The notes under the pieces were generated by a model. That model did not search any database, was not told the DNA's origin, and saw nothing but the letters and a program-made list of their open reading frames with translations. Positions 49,591 through 60,065 of a DNA stretch of 64,000 nucleotides are shown piece after piece (positions within the stretch are counted from its first letter, which is position 1; every line of letters starts with the position of its first letter). This DNA is from Bidens hawaiensis (Eukaryota; Streptophyta; Magnoliopsida; Asterales; Asteraceae). A program made the translations under genes and the position numbers. Location of the stretch: assembly GCA_021521415.1 (NCBI GenBank), contig JAIQDT010001109.1, positions 62,001 through 126,000 on the forward strand, given 5' to 3'.

Positions 49591-50133
49591 ATTTATAGTT
49601 GCTCTAAAAGAGTTGTATAAGAGTGTAGTAATCAGTGTTAACGCCCAATAAACCATACATTCATTAGTGGGCCGTACTAGTTCTTGATCGGTGTTAGTGT
49701 CCCATTATAGCATCTATCATGTCACAGTTGCTCTAAAAGAGTTGTATATGAGTGTCATTAGTCATGGTTAGGTGTTAACGCCTGAAACACACTATACTTT
49801 TGTCAATAGGCCTTATTTGGCTATCATTAGTCATAGTTAGATGTTAGTGTCCCTTGGTTACGTCATAGTTGCTTTAAGAAGTTTGTATAGGTCCATAGGA
49901 CTATCATTAGTCATAGTTAGATTTTAACGCCCAAAACATGTCATACATTCATCAATGGGCCTTGATTGGTATTAGTGGCCATTATAGCATCTATCATGTC
50001 CTCGTAGCTACAAGAGAGTTGTATATGAGTGTAGTGAGCCATAGGCATGTGTCAACGCCCAATAACATGTCATACTTTTGTTAATGGGCCATCTTGGGCC
50101 TTGATTGTTGTTAATGGCCAATATGGTCTCTAT
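49591..50133 (+). repeat. 120-142 bp tandem array, left part
   Basis: Units starting with ATAGTTGCTCTAAAAGAGTT begin at about 49594, 49723, 49864 and 50001. Each also carries GGGCC(T)TGATTGGTGTTAGTG and ATAGCATCTATCATGTC blocks. The hAT element inserted inside the fourth unit; the array resumes at 57049. Confidence 0.8.
50126..50133. repeat. hAT target site duplication GTCTCTAT (left)
   Basis: An 8-bp sequence exactly repeated at 57049-57056; eight bases is the standard hAT duplication length. Confidence 0.93.
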
Positions 50134-50582
50134 TAGAGGTGAACAAAACGGTTAACCGTTAACCGGTTTTTTTCTTAACCGGTTTTTTTAATACCCTACC
50201 GGTTAATCGGTTTGGTTAGTAACTGGTTCTTCCCCATAAATACCCTAACCAGTCTAACCGGTTTCGGTTATTACTCGGACCGGTTAAAAAACCAGTTTTT
50301 TGAAAAAAAAAAATAAAAAAACCTGCAAAAATAGGGAAAAAAAGCTGGAAAAATAAAAAAAGACTGGAAAAATAAAAAAAAAGCTGGAAAAATCATATAA
50401 AGTAAAAAAAAACACTAAAAACACTTGTTATTGATTGATTTTTTACCGATTTTCATAATCATAACTTGAAATAAACGTTTATAGCTTTAAACAATACTTA
50501 TACCTTGAAAATAAACGTTTATAATCTACATGACATTGAATTCATTCGTTTATTCTTCCATTTGGGCTTCGGCTTCATTAGT

Positions 50583-50756
50583 TTATTCTGCTTCTTCTTC
50601 GTTTTTTTCGTCTACATTAAACACGGGGTCTTCTCGGTCCGGTTCGGGACTACTCGATCGCACCAAATCATCATCCATTTGTTCTTCCTCGGTTAGTGGT
50701 TGTAGGGCACCAATTGCTACTTCTTCTTCGTGTAGCTTTTCTTCAACATTTATGTG
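50583..50756 (-). pseudogene. Acidic C-terminal exon of the hAT transposase
   Basis: On the minus strand a good splice acceptor (TTTTAG|CACATA) opens a 57-codon frame rich in Glu/Asp (EEKLHEEEVAIGALQPLTEE, then EEEQMDDDLV) and ending EEEAE-stop. Acidic tails after the dimerisation domain are usual in this transposase type. The main coding block ends at 54693, so a long intron (now holding solo LTR C) would join them via a possible donor (GAG|GTCGAT at about 54707). The joining is inferred. Confidence 0.5.
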
Positions 50757-50764
50757 CTAAAAGT

Positions 50765-51265
50765 AGTCAAATAATTATTAACTAAAAATAAGTTAATCTA
50801 GACACTAAGTAATAATTCTAGACTCTTAAACTTAACTTAAACTACTAACCGGCAAGTGAACCGATCGTCTCTAGTAAAGCAAAGTTAGTCCGGATATCGA
50901 ACCCACGAGACTCTTTAAATTACTTAAATTAACTAATTAGACTCAGCTACAAGACATGACTATTTAATAATAATGTTTGAAAGGGGGTTTTAAACTAATT
51001 ATTAATTAAATAAACCTAACCCTAAATGATTAAAATATAATAAAACATAATCATTACTTAAAAACTAATTAATTAAATATTATAAACTTAACCCTAATTA
51101 AATAAAATATAACAAACTATTAAAGCACTTAGATTAACTCAGATGATGAAAATAACTACCTATGCTAGAATCCCCAATGTTACGGCAATCAATCAAATGG
51201 GAAACTTAAATTATGGAACTGAGATCGTAAAATAGACCTTTGACAGAAAACCCGAACAGAATCCT
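50765..51265. other. hAT internal non-coding sequence (intron, left of solo LTR C)
   Basis: AT-rich. It contains GTCCGGATATCGAACCCACG, a phrase often seen in plant retroelement-derived non-coding DNA. It is continuous with 53511-54690. Confidence 0.4.
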
Positions 51266-51389
51266 TGTAACATCCCATTTTTCTAGTTTCGGTTAATAAA
51301 TGAAAATGCGAGTTATTATGAGTCGGGCAAGTGTTGGGTTAAATGGATATGGGTTATGGACTTGGGTTATGAAAGAAAGAGGAAAGGAC

Positions 51390-51424
51390 CATGGGCTTAA
51401 GCCCATGATCCATAAATATATAAA
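51390..51424 (+). promoter_or_regulatory. Solo LTR C promoter: 18-bp palindrome plus TATA box
   Basis: CATGGGCTTAAGCCCATG is a perfect palindrome made of two inverted TGGGCT motifs (site II-type, TGGGCY, known TCP-factor targets). It ends ten bases before TATATAAA. The arrangement is shared with copies A and B. Confidence 0.55.
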
Positions 51425-52370
51425 CCATTAATCACCCATTAATCATTCATTTCACACATATTCCATACACCACCAAAACACACACTTAAGCTCTCTCTCT
51501 CTAGTTTCTCTCTCTAGCCGAAATCACCGAGGAAAACTGATCCCGATCCAAGGTAATGATAGTATTATGTTGTATGAAGCTTAAACCCGTTAGATATGGT
51601 TACGAAACAACGAGCCGACATCGTTAAACCGTTTAAGTCACGAGATTCGGTGGAATCGAGTATAGACCGAACCTAAGATGAGCTTAGGGGTCACCCTAGC
51701 TCAGATCTGGATCAAACGGGACGAAAAACGGTGAAAAACGAATCAAAACTCGTTTTTCCGGCGAATTCGCGGTTTTCCGGCGGCGGCGTCGGAAAAGTTT
51801 ATACGAGGTTAAGGATTTCAGAGAATGTTCTGACATTCTCTAACCTAACCCTAATTCATTAACGGGGAGTTAATGAATTAGAGGTAGTTCGCTAACGGGA
51901 ATTTAACGAACTAGAGGTGATTCGCTAGTAATTCGTTAAAGAAAGCATAACGAACTAGCTTCAGTTCGCGTTCAGTTCATTAAGGGAAAAGATAACGAAT
52001 TACTCTTGATTCGTTATTGTCATCCGTTAAAGGAGATAACGAATTGGAAGGTCCAATTCGTTACATGGACTGATTCGCTACAGGAACAGATTCATTTAAA
52101 TAACCAGTTCGTTAAAGGGTCCAATTCGTTACAAGGACCAATTCATTATGATAGCCCAATTCGTTAAGAACCAAGTAACGAACAAGATCATGAAAGATAA
52201 CGAATTAGTTAACGAATCAGGCTTAATTCGTTAGGGAAAATGAGTTAACGAATCAGAAAACAATTTAAAATCCTAATGGAAAATGTGTTAAGAAAGTTAA
52301 TGGAAATAAAATTTTTCCAAGCTGACCTGGCAGCTCGACCCCAGCCAGTGGCTCTGCCCCTAGGACCCTG

Positions 52371-52390
52371 CTAGGGGCTGCCGCCCCTAG
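52371..52390. repeat. GC-rich perfect hairpin in solo LTR C
   Basis: CTAGGGGCTGCCGCCCCTAG: 8-bp perfect arms, 4-base loop, in the only GC-rich block of the LTR (about 52319-52440). Confidence 0.75.
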
Positions 52391-52903
52391 ACCCCGCTAC
52401 CAAGGGCGCTGCCTCCGAACCCCCGTTCGTTGAGGGTTATAATTGGACTAGAAATACGATATGGATATTAATAGTAATTAATATGCGTAATTGTTATACA
52501 GTTAGTCGTGCACAGCTAAAGAGGGGATAACTGTAAACAGTGAACGCAACCGCATTGAGGTGAGTTTCTAGCCCCACTTCCTTGTTATGTTTTCGGTGTT
52601 GTGTGCATACTCGATGTGATAGTTAATACACTTACCTTAGGTGATAAGTGTATGCCTTTTATGATTTTTGTATGATGATTGCTTGACGGTGTATGAACGA
52701 TCTTCGGATATTGCACGTGTCATCAAGTGGTAGTTAAATGTATGATTGATATGTGTGATGTATGAATGATGTATGTATGAATATATATGATGTATGAACA
52801 ATGTATGTATGATATGTTGATGGTACGTGAACGCTCTTCAGAGATTGCACATATTGTCAAGGAAAGTACGTAAAGGACAGGTATGTTATAGTAGTACGAA
52901 TGA

Positions 52904-53035
52904 AGGGAACCGACCCTAATAGTATCGGTGAATGTAGGGAACCGACCATAATAGTATCGGCGAATGTAGGGAACCGACCCTAATAATATAGGCGAATGTA
53001 GGGAACCGACCCCAATAATATCGGCGAAGGTTATA
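52904..53035 (+). repeat. 32-bp tandem repeat in solo LTR C
   Basis: Four units beginning GGGAACCGACCCTAATA start at 52904, 52937, 52969 and 53001. The repeat is homologous to the 38-bp repeat of copy B. Confidence 0.85.
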
Positions 53036-53510
53036 GGGCGGAATGCTCTTTAAAACGTATATGTATGAATGAAAGTATGTATGTAAGTATGAAAGAAAGA
53101 ATGAAAGTACGTATGTAAGTAAGTATGTAAGTAAATGTGAAGGTATGTACTTTCGGGTGCATATGTTAGTATGTGGATGTATTGTATGTCGCATGATTAA
53201 CTAGAACTCACTCAGCGTAGCTTACTTTTAGTATACACACATGTGAGTAGAATGAGGCAACTTGCATAAGGGGAGACACATGGCATGGACTTGAAGAAGC
53301 TGGCATCTCAAGGAAGTGTTATGTTATTTTAAAGATAATTTTTATGTTAAATGACTTTGAATGATCGTTAAGCCAAGAAGTATGGTTATGTAATGAAATG
53401 GTTCGAATGTTTTTAATATTCCGCAAATGTTTTTGTTAACTCTGATATTTAGAACTGTGTTTATGAGTAAATCCAACGTTAAAGTGAGGCACCGGTAACG
53501 GGGCCTTACA

Positions 53511-54692
53511 ACCCTTGACCTTCAAGAAAACACCTATGGATTTCTAACAAGTTTTAAGACTCACCAGTTTTATGAATTAAACTTCCTTACGGTTATTTAA
53601 TAATTCATGTCTAAGTATCTTTATGACGAAATCCTACCTTACAGCGTGGAAATCAAAGATAGCTAAGAAGACTCAATTGACTTAATAGAATAAGCTGACA
53701 ATCAAACCTAGATGGACTCATTACGAAAAACTAAATCTAGCAATCCTGACCAACAAAGATCTATCAATAACCTATCACCTTACAGCTTTCTAGGCTAGCA
53801 ACTCACTTTTATCTATTTAATTGATTTTATTGTTTCTATGATTTTAATGCATATCAATCATAAACTAGTCAAGAACACACAGTAAATGAACTAACAAAAC
53901 CCTATCCTATGAAACAATCACCAAGGGTAATGTGAAACAATTAATCCAAGTAAATAAAACCAAGCAATCATACGCATCAATTAATTCAAACTCAACAGTT
54001 TACTTAAAACATAAAATCCATAACGGAACAATTCTCAATCAAAATCAAACCGAACAAAGGATCATCACGACCTACGTAGTATATTAAGTTTAGCCTAGAA
54101 TCATATAGTCTAAATCAAACAAAGCAAATAAAACTGAAAACATGGTGAAATAATGAAAAACGAAAGATTAAAGGCGATAAAACTCGTAGTCTTCGATCTT
54201 GAACGTAAAGCTCTTCACCGGCTGTTCTCGTGCCTTCAAAATCACCACAAGACTCGAAAATATGCTCTCTAAATCTCCAAATTCGTTTGGTGGCAACAGG
54301 GTCTTCAGGTTATGTTCAGGTTTAAGTTAAAGATGTTTAAATACCCAAAACAAGGCCCAACATGTAGCAAAAACGAAATAAAAAACCTCCAGCATTCCCT
54401 AGACACCGCACGACGGGCTTTGGCCTCCCCGGTAGCGCAGCGTGCTCCACCAAAGGGGCCGGTCAGACCGGCCCGGTCTGACCGATTCTCTGTTATGGCT
54501 CCTTCTTGACGCGTTCCGGATCTCCGTTTTGGCTCTTTTTAACTTGTTTTTCGTCCTTTTTATCACGATCAACTCCCGGAACCTACGAAACATAAACGTG
54601 TTAGTAGTATACAAATCTTGACTAAAAACGAACAAAAACAATAAAAATATTAAATAAAATATACAAGGGAAACATAAACATATAGCATTGTA
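53511..54692. other. hAT internal non-coding sequence (intron, right of solo LTR C)
   Basis: No coding region recognised. It includes a GC-rich block at about 54390-54500 with a 25-base perfect inverted repeat (54460-54484). Confidence 0.45.
54460..54484. repeat. Perfect inverted repeat CGGTCAGACCG / CGGTCTGACCG
   Basis: Two 11-bp arms separated by GCC. This would form a strong hairpin. It lies within the presumed hAT intron. Confidence 0.8.
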
Positions 54693-56758
54693 TCAAACAT
54701 CGACCTCTCCTTCAAGAGATGTATGTTGGATACGGTCCGCCGCATCCAAGTGATCCTTTAAGCAAATGCACATTTCCACCGATTCTAGTGTTAGCCTCGT
54801 CCTTCGTATCGTTATAATCCTACCACTCAAAGAAAAAGCACTTTCCGAAGCTATCGTAGAAGCTTAGACGGTTAGTAAATCACGGGCCATGGTGGCAAGC
54901 ACGGGGAATTGGGGTTCCATTGTTTCCACCAACCCAAAATATCAAAGTTTTCAAAATCATTTGCCGTGAACATAAAATCGGTTGCACCATACCGGCTTAG
55001 CTCGCTATTTGGTGCGCTACCACGAGCTCTTTTAAGTTTATCATTTCTTATATCATTAAACGAACTTATGTTTGGGTTACTTGATGACGACGAGCTTTCT
55101 CCAAAACCCATTGATTTTCGAACGCTCGTTGTCGAACCATATTTAAGAGCATAATGTTCAAACATGTTTCTAAATAAGTATTGAATTTTCTTACTTGTTT
55201 TGATGCACAATTCGGGTCATCTAAACGCAACTCCAAAGCCCAAACAATTTTTCGATTAAAGTTTTAACCTCGGTAACGGTTAAAGTCGGGTTCAATGCGG
55301 TGGCACAAGTAATAACCGCCGGAAATTTTTCAAAATATTTTCTCAATTTTGATTTCATTGGAGCTATCATATAATCATACATTGGATCAACGTACTCAAA
55401 ATCGTTTATTTTGACACAAACTAACCAAATTTGATGAAGAACCAACGGACTCGTCGGATAATAAACTCCCGACAAATAAGTAGTTGCATTTTTAAAAACT
55501 TTAAGCAACTCGCTTAACTTTGAAATCATTTCCCGACCCCTCACCGAAAATGCCTTAACTTTTCGTTTCTTAGCAAGATTGTCATGAAATAATTCCAAAG
55601 TCGGTCTTTGTCTTAACCCGTTATCAAGCATAAACCAAGTTGAATTCCACCTAGTAGGTACGTCGAAATACAGACCTAAAATGACGGAATTCGTATCGAT
55701 ACACAATTGAAAATATCTTGTACGTCTTTGCTTACTAGCTCTAAAAATCTCGGTTAACATTATTCTAAAACGCTCGGTTACTCTTTTTATTTGCTTAACT
55801 TTTAAACCGTCTTGCACAGCCAAGTTAATGATATGTGCAACACATCGAGTATGAAAGAGAACACCGTCGCAAATCGGTTGGTATTTTAGTTTTAGTTTTT
55901 GAACCGCGGCAGTATTATTTGACGCGTTATCGAAAGATATTGAAAAAAGCTTGTCTTGTAATTTAAATGTTTGTATAAAATTATCTAAAATATAAAAGAA
56001 GTTTTGGGCGGTGTGAGGATAACCAAATAACTCAAACGCGATCGTGCGCTTCATCATTTGCCACGTCTCGGGATTAACCCAATGCGCGGTAACGCAAAGA
56101 TACGAAAACGGTATACCGTATGGAGCCGACCAGACGTCGGTAGTTAAGTTAACACCGGTTTTTAAGTTTTCGAAAGCCAAAACTAATTCTTGTTTAGCTT
56201 TTTCCACATTTTTTAACAATCTCGTCTTAAGGTAGTGCGACTTAAATGTTGGTAACGAGGTTGGTGCGTTTCTTGGATCAACTTTGTCAAGCGCGGGTTT
56301 TCAAAGTGATCAAACGGTGAGCCCTTTTGAATAACAAATTTTGCCATCCTTTCACGAACTTTGTCGACGTTGAAAACCCAAATGTCGCCTCCACCGGTTG
56401 AAAGATTCGCTTGATCCGTTGCCGAATTGTTTTTCACAACATCACAATGTTTTTGTAGGTGAAGCCTTAAAGAGGAGTTCGACTCTGGTGCGTAAAATTT
56501 TCAACATTTTTTGCACCGAGCCTTAAACGTTCCGTTCGACATTTCGCACTTGTCGACATTACACCAAAGGGTTTTCTCTCGGTTTGTTGCGACAATTTGC
56601 ACGATGGTTAAACCACCAAGTTGTTCAAGTGTAGACATTTTTTTGTGCGGTTTTTGTCGCGGTTTTGAGTTTGGTTTTGCGGTTTTTTCGGGTTTTTTTT
56701 GTGGTTTTTGCGTTTTTGAGAGCTCGGGAAGTGGTGTAATCAACCCAACACACTCCAT
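54693..56758 (-). pseudogene. hAT transposase (BED finger, RNase H-like core, hATC domain), broken
   Basis: The frame starts at 56758 with a Lys/Pro-rich N-terminus and a BED-type zinc finger: CKKC near 56501, then LRLHLQKHC. A TGA at about 56498 splits the finger, though the frame continues through 56213. A one-base shift near 56215 leads to a 332-residue open part (56219-55221) with LTTDVWSAPYGIPFSYLCVT, SISFDNASNN, DGVLFHTRCVAHIINLAVQD and FDVPTRWNSTWFML, the typical hAT RNase H-like core. Further shifts near 55210 and 55155 precede the C-terminal hATC dimerisation region (SELSRYGATDF, DFENFDILGWWK, then FPVLATMARDLLTV-stop and SESAFSLSGRIITIRRTRL). At least three frameshifts and two stops make it inactive. 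Transposase would bind the subterminal repeats and excise the element. Confidence 0.93.
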
Positions 56759-57048
56759 ACTTATTTATACTAACTATGAAGGGTTAAAATGGGTCCAACG
56801 TTCACAAAAACGGTCAACAAACGATAATATTACCGTTCATAACGGTAACCTGTGGGCTGCAGCTTTTTTTTTACGTAAAAAACCGGTTAACCGGTTTTAA
56901 AAAAACCGGTTACTAACCGGTTTTCTCTCCTGAAATCAATTACCGGTTATAAACCGGCATTTTGGACCGGTTAGAGTAATACCGGTTACTAACCGGTTAG
57001 GAAAACGGTTAGAAACCGGTTAATAACCGGTTACGATGTTCACCTCTA

Positions 57049-57056
57049 GTCTCTAT
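57049..57056. repeat. hAT target site duplication GTCTCTAT (right)
   Basis: Exact copy of 50126-50133. Confidence 0.93.
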
Positions 57057-57660
57057 CATGTCATAGTTACGTTAACATGTTGTATAGGAGTGTAATGAGT
57101 CATAATTGGTCGCCATACATTGCATTAATGGGTCGTCTTGGGCCTTGATTGTTGTTAGTGACCCATTGTAGTCTCTATCATATCATAGTTGCTCTAAAAG
57201 GGTTGAATATGAGTTTAGTGAGTCATAGTTTGGTTAACGCCCAATAATATGTCATATTTTCATCAATGGGCCTTATTGGACCTTAACTGGTGTTTGTGGC
57301 CCATTATAGCCTTTATCACATCATAGTTGCTCTAAGAAGGTTCTATAGGAATGTCATTAGTCATAGTTAGATGTTAATGGCCGATAACATGTGATATTTT
57401 CGTCAATAGGTCTTATTGGGCCTTGTTGTTGTTAATGGCCCATTATAGCCTTTTTTTCATGTCATAGTCACTCTAATGGGCCATATTAGGGCTTGAAATC
57501 TCTTAGTGGCCTATTATGGCATGTGATATGTAACATTAGATATTTAAGGGTTATATCATGTTATAGGGAGTCATATTAGACCATAATAGACAAGTACAAG
57601 TCATACATGTCCTAATGGACCATATTGGGCCTTGAAATCTCTAATGACCCATTATGCATA
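57049..57660 (+). repeat. 120-142 bp tandem array, right part
   Basis: Units begin at about 57062, 57184, 57322 and 57463 with CATAGTTGCTCTAA-like sequence, continuing the array interrupted at 50133. The last part (57470-57660) is a diverged variant with GGGCCTTGAAATCTCT twice. Confidence 0.75.
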
Positions 57661-58370
57661 TAATTTTAAATTGTGTCTTAAGAGGTACAACTCGACTAAC
57701 CCGTTGATATACATTAAACATAGGGGTGGCAAATGGGTTGGGTTGAGTCGAACAGGGTCCGGGTCGGAACGGGTCAATTAAAAAAAGGGTGTTATGGTTC
57801 GGGTCGGAACGGGTCAGGGTCAAAAGGATCGGGGCATAACGGGTCCGGGTCAAAATGGTTCAAGGACAGAACGAGTCAAAAAGGATTTCGGGTCGTTTTT
57901 TTTTTATTTTTTTTTTGAACAAGGACAACGGAGGAAATGTTTTACTTTTTTTACTTTTTTCGTTTTTTATTTATATTTTGACTTATGATTTTTTTTACTA
58001 TTTTTGAAAAATTTTAAAATCGTGTCTTAAGAGGTACAACTCGCCAAACCCGTCGATATACATTGAACATAGGGGTGGCAAATGGGTTAGGTTGGGTCGA
58101 AACGGGTTATGGGTCAGAACGGGTTAGGGTTGAAACGGGCCAGGGTCGGAATGGGTCAATTAAAAAAAGGGTTGTTATGGTTCGGGTCAGAACGGGTCAG
58201 GGTCAAAAGGTCCGAGTCATAACGGGTCCGGGTCGAAATGGGTCAACGTCGAAATGGGTCAAAAACTGGTTTCAGGTCTTTTTTTTAACAAGGACAACAG
58301 AGGAAATGTTTTAGGTTTTTTTTACTTCTTTCATTTTTTATTTATATTTTGACTTATGATTTTTTTGTTA
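57661..58370 (+). repeat. Two tandem copies of a 350-bp unit containing a GGGTC-rich MITE-like segment
   Basis: AATTGTGTCTTAAGAGGTAC begins copy 1 (about 57668) and ATCGTGTCTTAAGAGGTAC copy 2 (58019). Each contains TAGGGGTGGCAAATGGGTT followed by many CGGGTC/AACGGGTC motifs and a GACTTATGATTTTTT end. The TAGGGGTGGCAAATGGG start is typical of hAT-type non-autonomous elements. Short frames over the GGGTC repeats are artefacts. Confidence 0.65.
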
Positions 58371-58564
58371 TTTTTTTTTGAATATTTTTTGAGGGTTTTT
58401 AATCTTAACTAAAAACACCTTAGAAAAAATTCAAAAACATTAATAATTAAAATCATAAGTTAAAAACGAAAAAAGTAAAAAAAAAAAAAAAACACAAACA
58501 CGTTTTCTCCCGTGTCAACGTTCAGCAAAAAAAACTGATAAATAAGCCTAAATTCAAACCCAAC

Positions 58565-58905
58565 TCGTCGAGTGAGAGCACTCGTGTTGGCTCATTTCAG
58601 CAATTTTTCAGATCGTTTCAACACTTAACAGCTCGTTTTAACAGCGAACATCATGTTAAATAGCTCGTTTTTTTACAGCAAACAACATGTTAAACAGCTC
58701 ATTTCAACGAGTTTTCAGTTTGTTTTAGCACTTAACAGCTCGTTTTATCATCAAACAACATGTTAAGCAGCTCGTTTAAGCAATTTTTCAGTCCGTTTCA
58801 GCACTTAACAGCTCGTTTCAACAATTAACAGATCGTTTCAACGCCTTTTAAGCAGTTTTGTTGCAATTCAGCAATAAAAAATCAGCAGTTCAGATCGATT
58901 TTGCC
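58565..58905 (+). repeat. Minisatellite with CAGCTCGTTTNAACA core
   Basis: About ten degenerate units of CAGCTCGTTT(T/C)AACA, some paired with an AACAACATGTTAAACAG spacer. Confidence 0.7.
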
Positions 58906-59164
58906 TGTTTCAGCAGGTTATATAACCAATACTTCAAAACGTTTTTTGTTTTCAATCTAGAAAACAAGTATATGCAAACGTTTATTGTTTTCAAAACCGT
59001 TATGTAAGCATGTCCGTGTTTTCAATCAAAAACCTGGTGTCGCGTGTAATAGATTTTTCTCAAGACCAAATGAATGCATTTGACTCGCTAACTGTTACCT
59101 AGTACAAGTGTTTTAAGTTATGAGAGTATGTTCAACAACACATGACTCTAAGACCCATGTATGA
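58906..59164. other. Non-coding, nothing recognised
   Basis: Short AT-rich link between the minisatellite and the second direct-repeat copy. Confidence 0.4.
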
Positions 59165-59935
59165 CTTCACACACAAACACAAACTTGACCCGACGAATCG
59201 TTGGTGATAATAAGTAATGTCAATAGTACCAAAAGTCCTAACATGTATCCACACATCATATCATGGCAAAGCAACCAAATTATCATCATACAACTTAACT
59301 TATGATCATTCAGTACGAGACAGATTTTGGCATGTACAAACGGATTTTATTCACAAAGAAATGATTAAGGATAAATTCTACAAAATTTACTAAAGTAGGA
59401 TATATGAATAAGGTGTCTCAAACAAATTTTATTATATTTTTCTCATTCATAGAAAACTCACAATAATTCAACCATTACAGATAGGTACTAACAGTTCAGC
59501 ATATTGCGCAACAAAAACTAGTTTAATGGTTCTATCAACTCATTAAACCAAATTGTGTAAGACGAATTGGGTTATCTTTTAAACTCATAATACTAAGTTC
59601 CAAAAGTGGAACCAACCCATTTGGGTTTGTCATTAGGGAGTTATGGTGTCCGAAAAATGGACCAGAATATAACTCCACGAATCAGCTTTGACATATGTTT
59701 TTGTAAAATCATAAAAGGTATTCAACACTCATACAAAAATTACAAAATTTACCTTTCTGGAAACTAGACTTAGAATAATATATCCTAAAATCAAGAATCG
59801 ATCAATAATCGTTGTTTAACATCGAGTTACAGACCAATCAATAAATGAGAATGAATCTGTCAGCTAACTGTTCTCAACAAAACTCAAACCCTAACATGTT
59901 TATGACATCTCTAGGGTTCTAATTGATCATGTTAA
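59165..59935. repeat. Direct repeat copy 2 (about 0.77 kb)
   Basis: Same orientation as 48135-48905; the two copies diverge after CTCTAGGGTTCTAATT. Copy 2 leads directly into CACTA-type subterminal repeats at 60066. Confidence 0.75.
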
Positions 59936-60065
59936 AAACCCCTGTTAGATTTGATCGCAGGATGGTGATGAAATTTGGAGCAAGAAGCAAAGTGATGAAG
60001 AAGAGTAATGAGCTTTAATCGATGTTTATGGATTAGGTTTTTAATTGGGAGGAGGTAAAAGTGAT

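Larger units (their letters stand above)
51266..53510 (+). mobile_element. Solo LTR, copy C (about 2.25 kb), inside the hAT element
   Basis: It begins TGTAACATCCC and ends GGGGCCTTACA, flanked by ATCCT and ACCCT (5-bp duplication, one mismatch). Its parts in order: palindrome CATGGGCTTAAGCCCATG (51390-51407), TATA box (51417-51424), CT-rich leader, splice-donor-like AAG|GTAATG (about 51552), TTCGTTA/TAACGAA array (about 51845-52260), perfect GC hairpin (52371-52390) and 32-bp tandem repeat (52904-53035). The nesting shows that it inserted after the hAT. Confidence 0.8.
50134..57048 (-). mobile_element. hAT transposon, complete ends, nested insertion inside
   Basis: It begins TAGAGGTGAACA and ends TGTTCACCTCTA, a perfect 12-bp terminal inverted repeat, flanked by an exact 8-bp duplication. 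Both subterminal regions are full of AACCGGTT motifs (50150-50300 and 56880-57030), likely transposase-binding sites. Total 6,915 bp, of which about 2,250 bp is solo LTR C and its duplication, leaving about 4.7 kb original. The transposase lies on the minus strand and is broken, so the element is non-autonomous now. Confidence 0.93.

Noticed and set aside
57733..58314. Gly/Arg/Ser-rich plus-strand frames (GSGRNGSG type)
   Set aside because: Translation of GGGTC-rich tandem motifs in a MITE-like repeat, not a protein.
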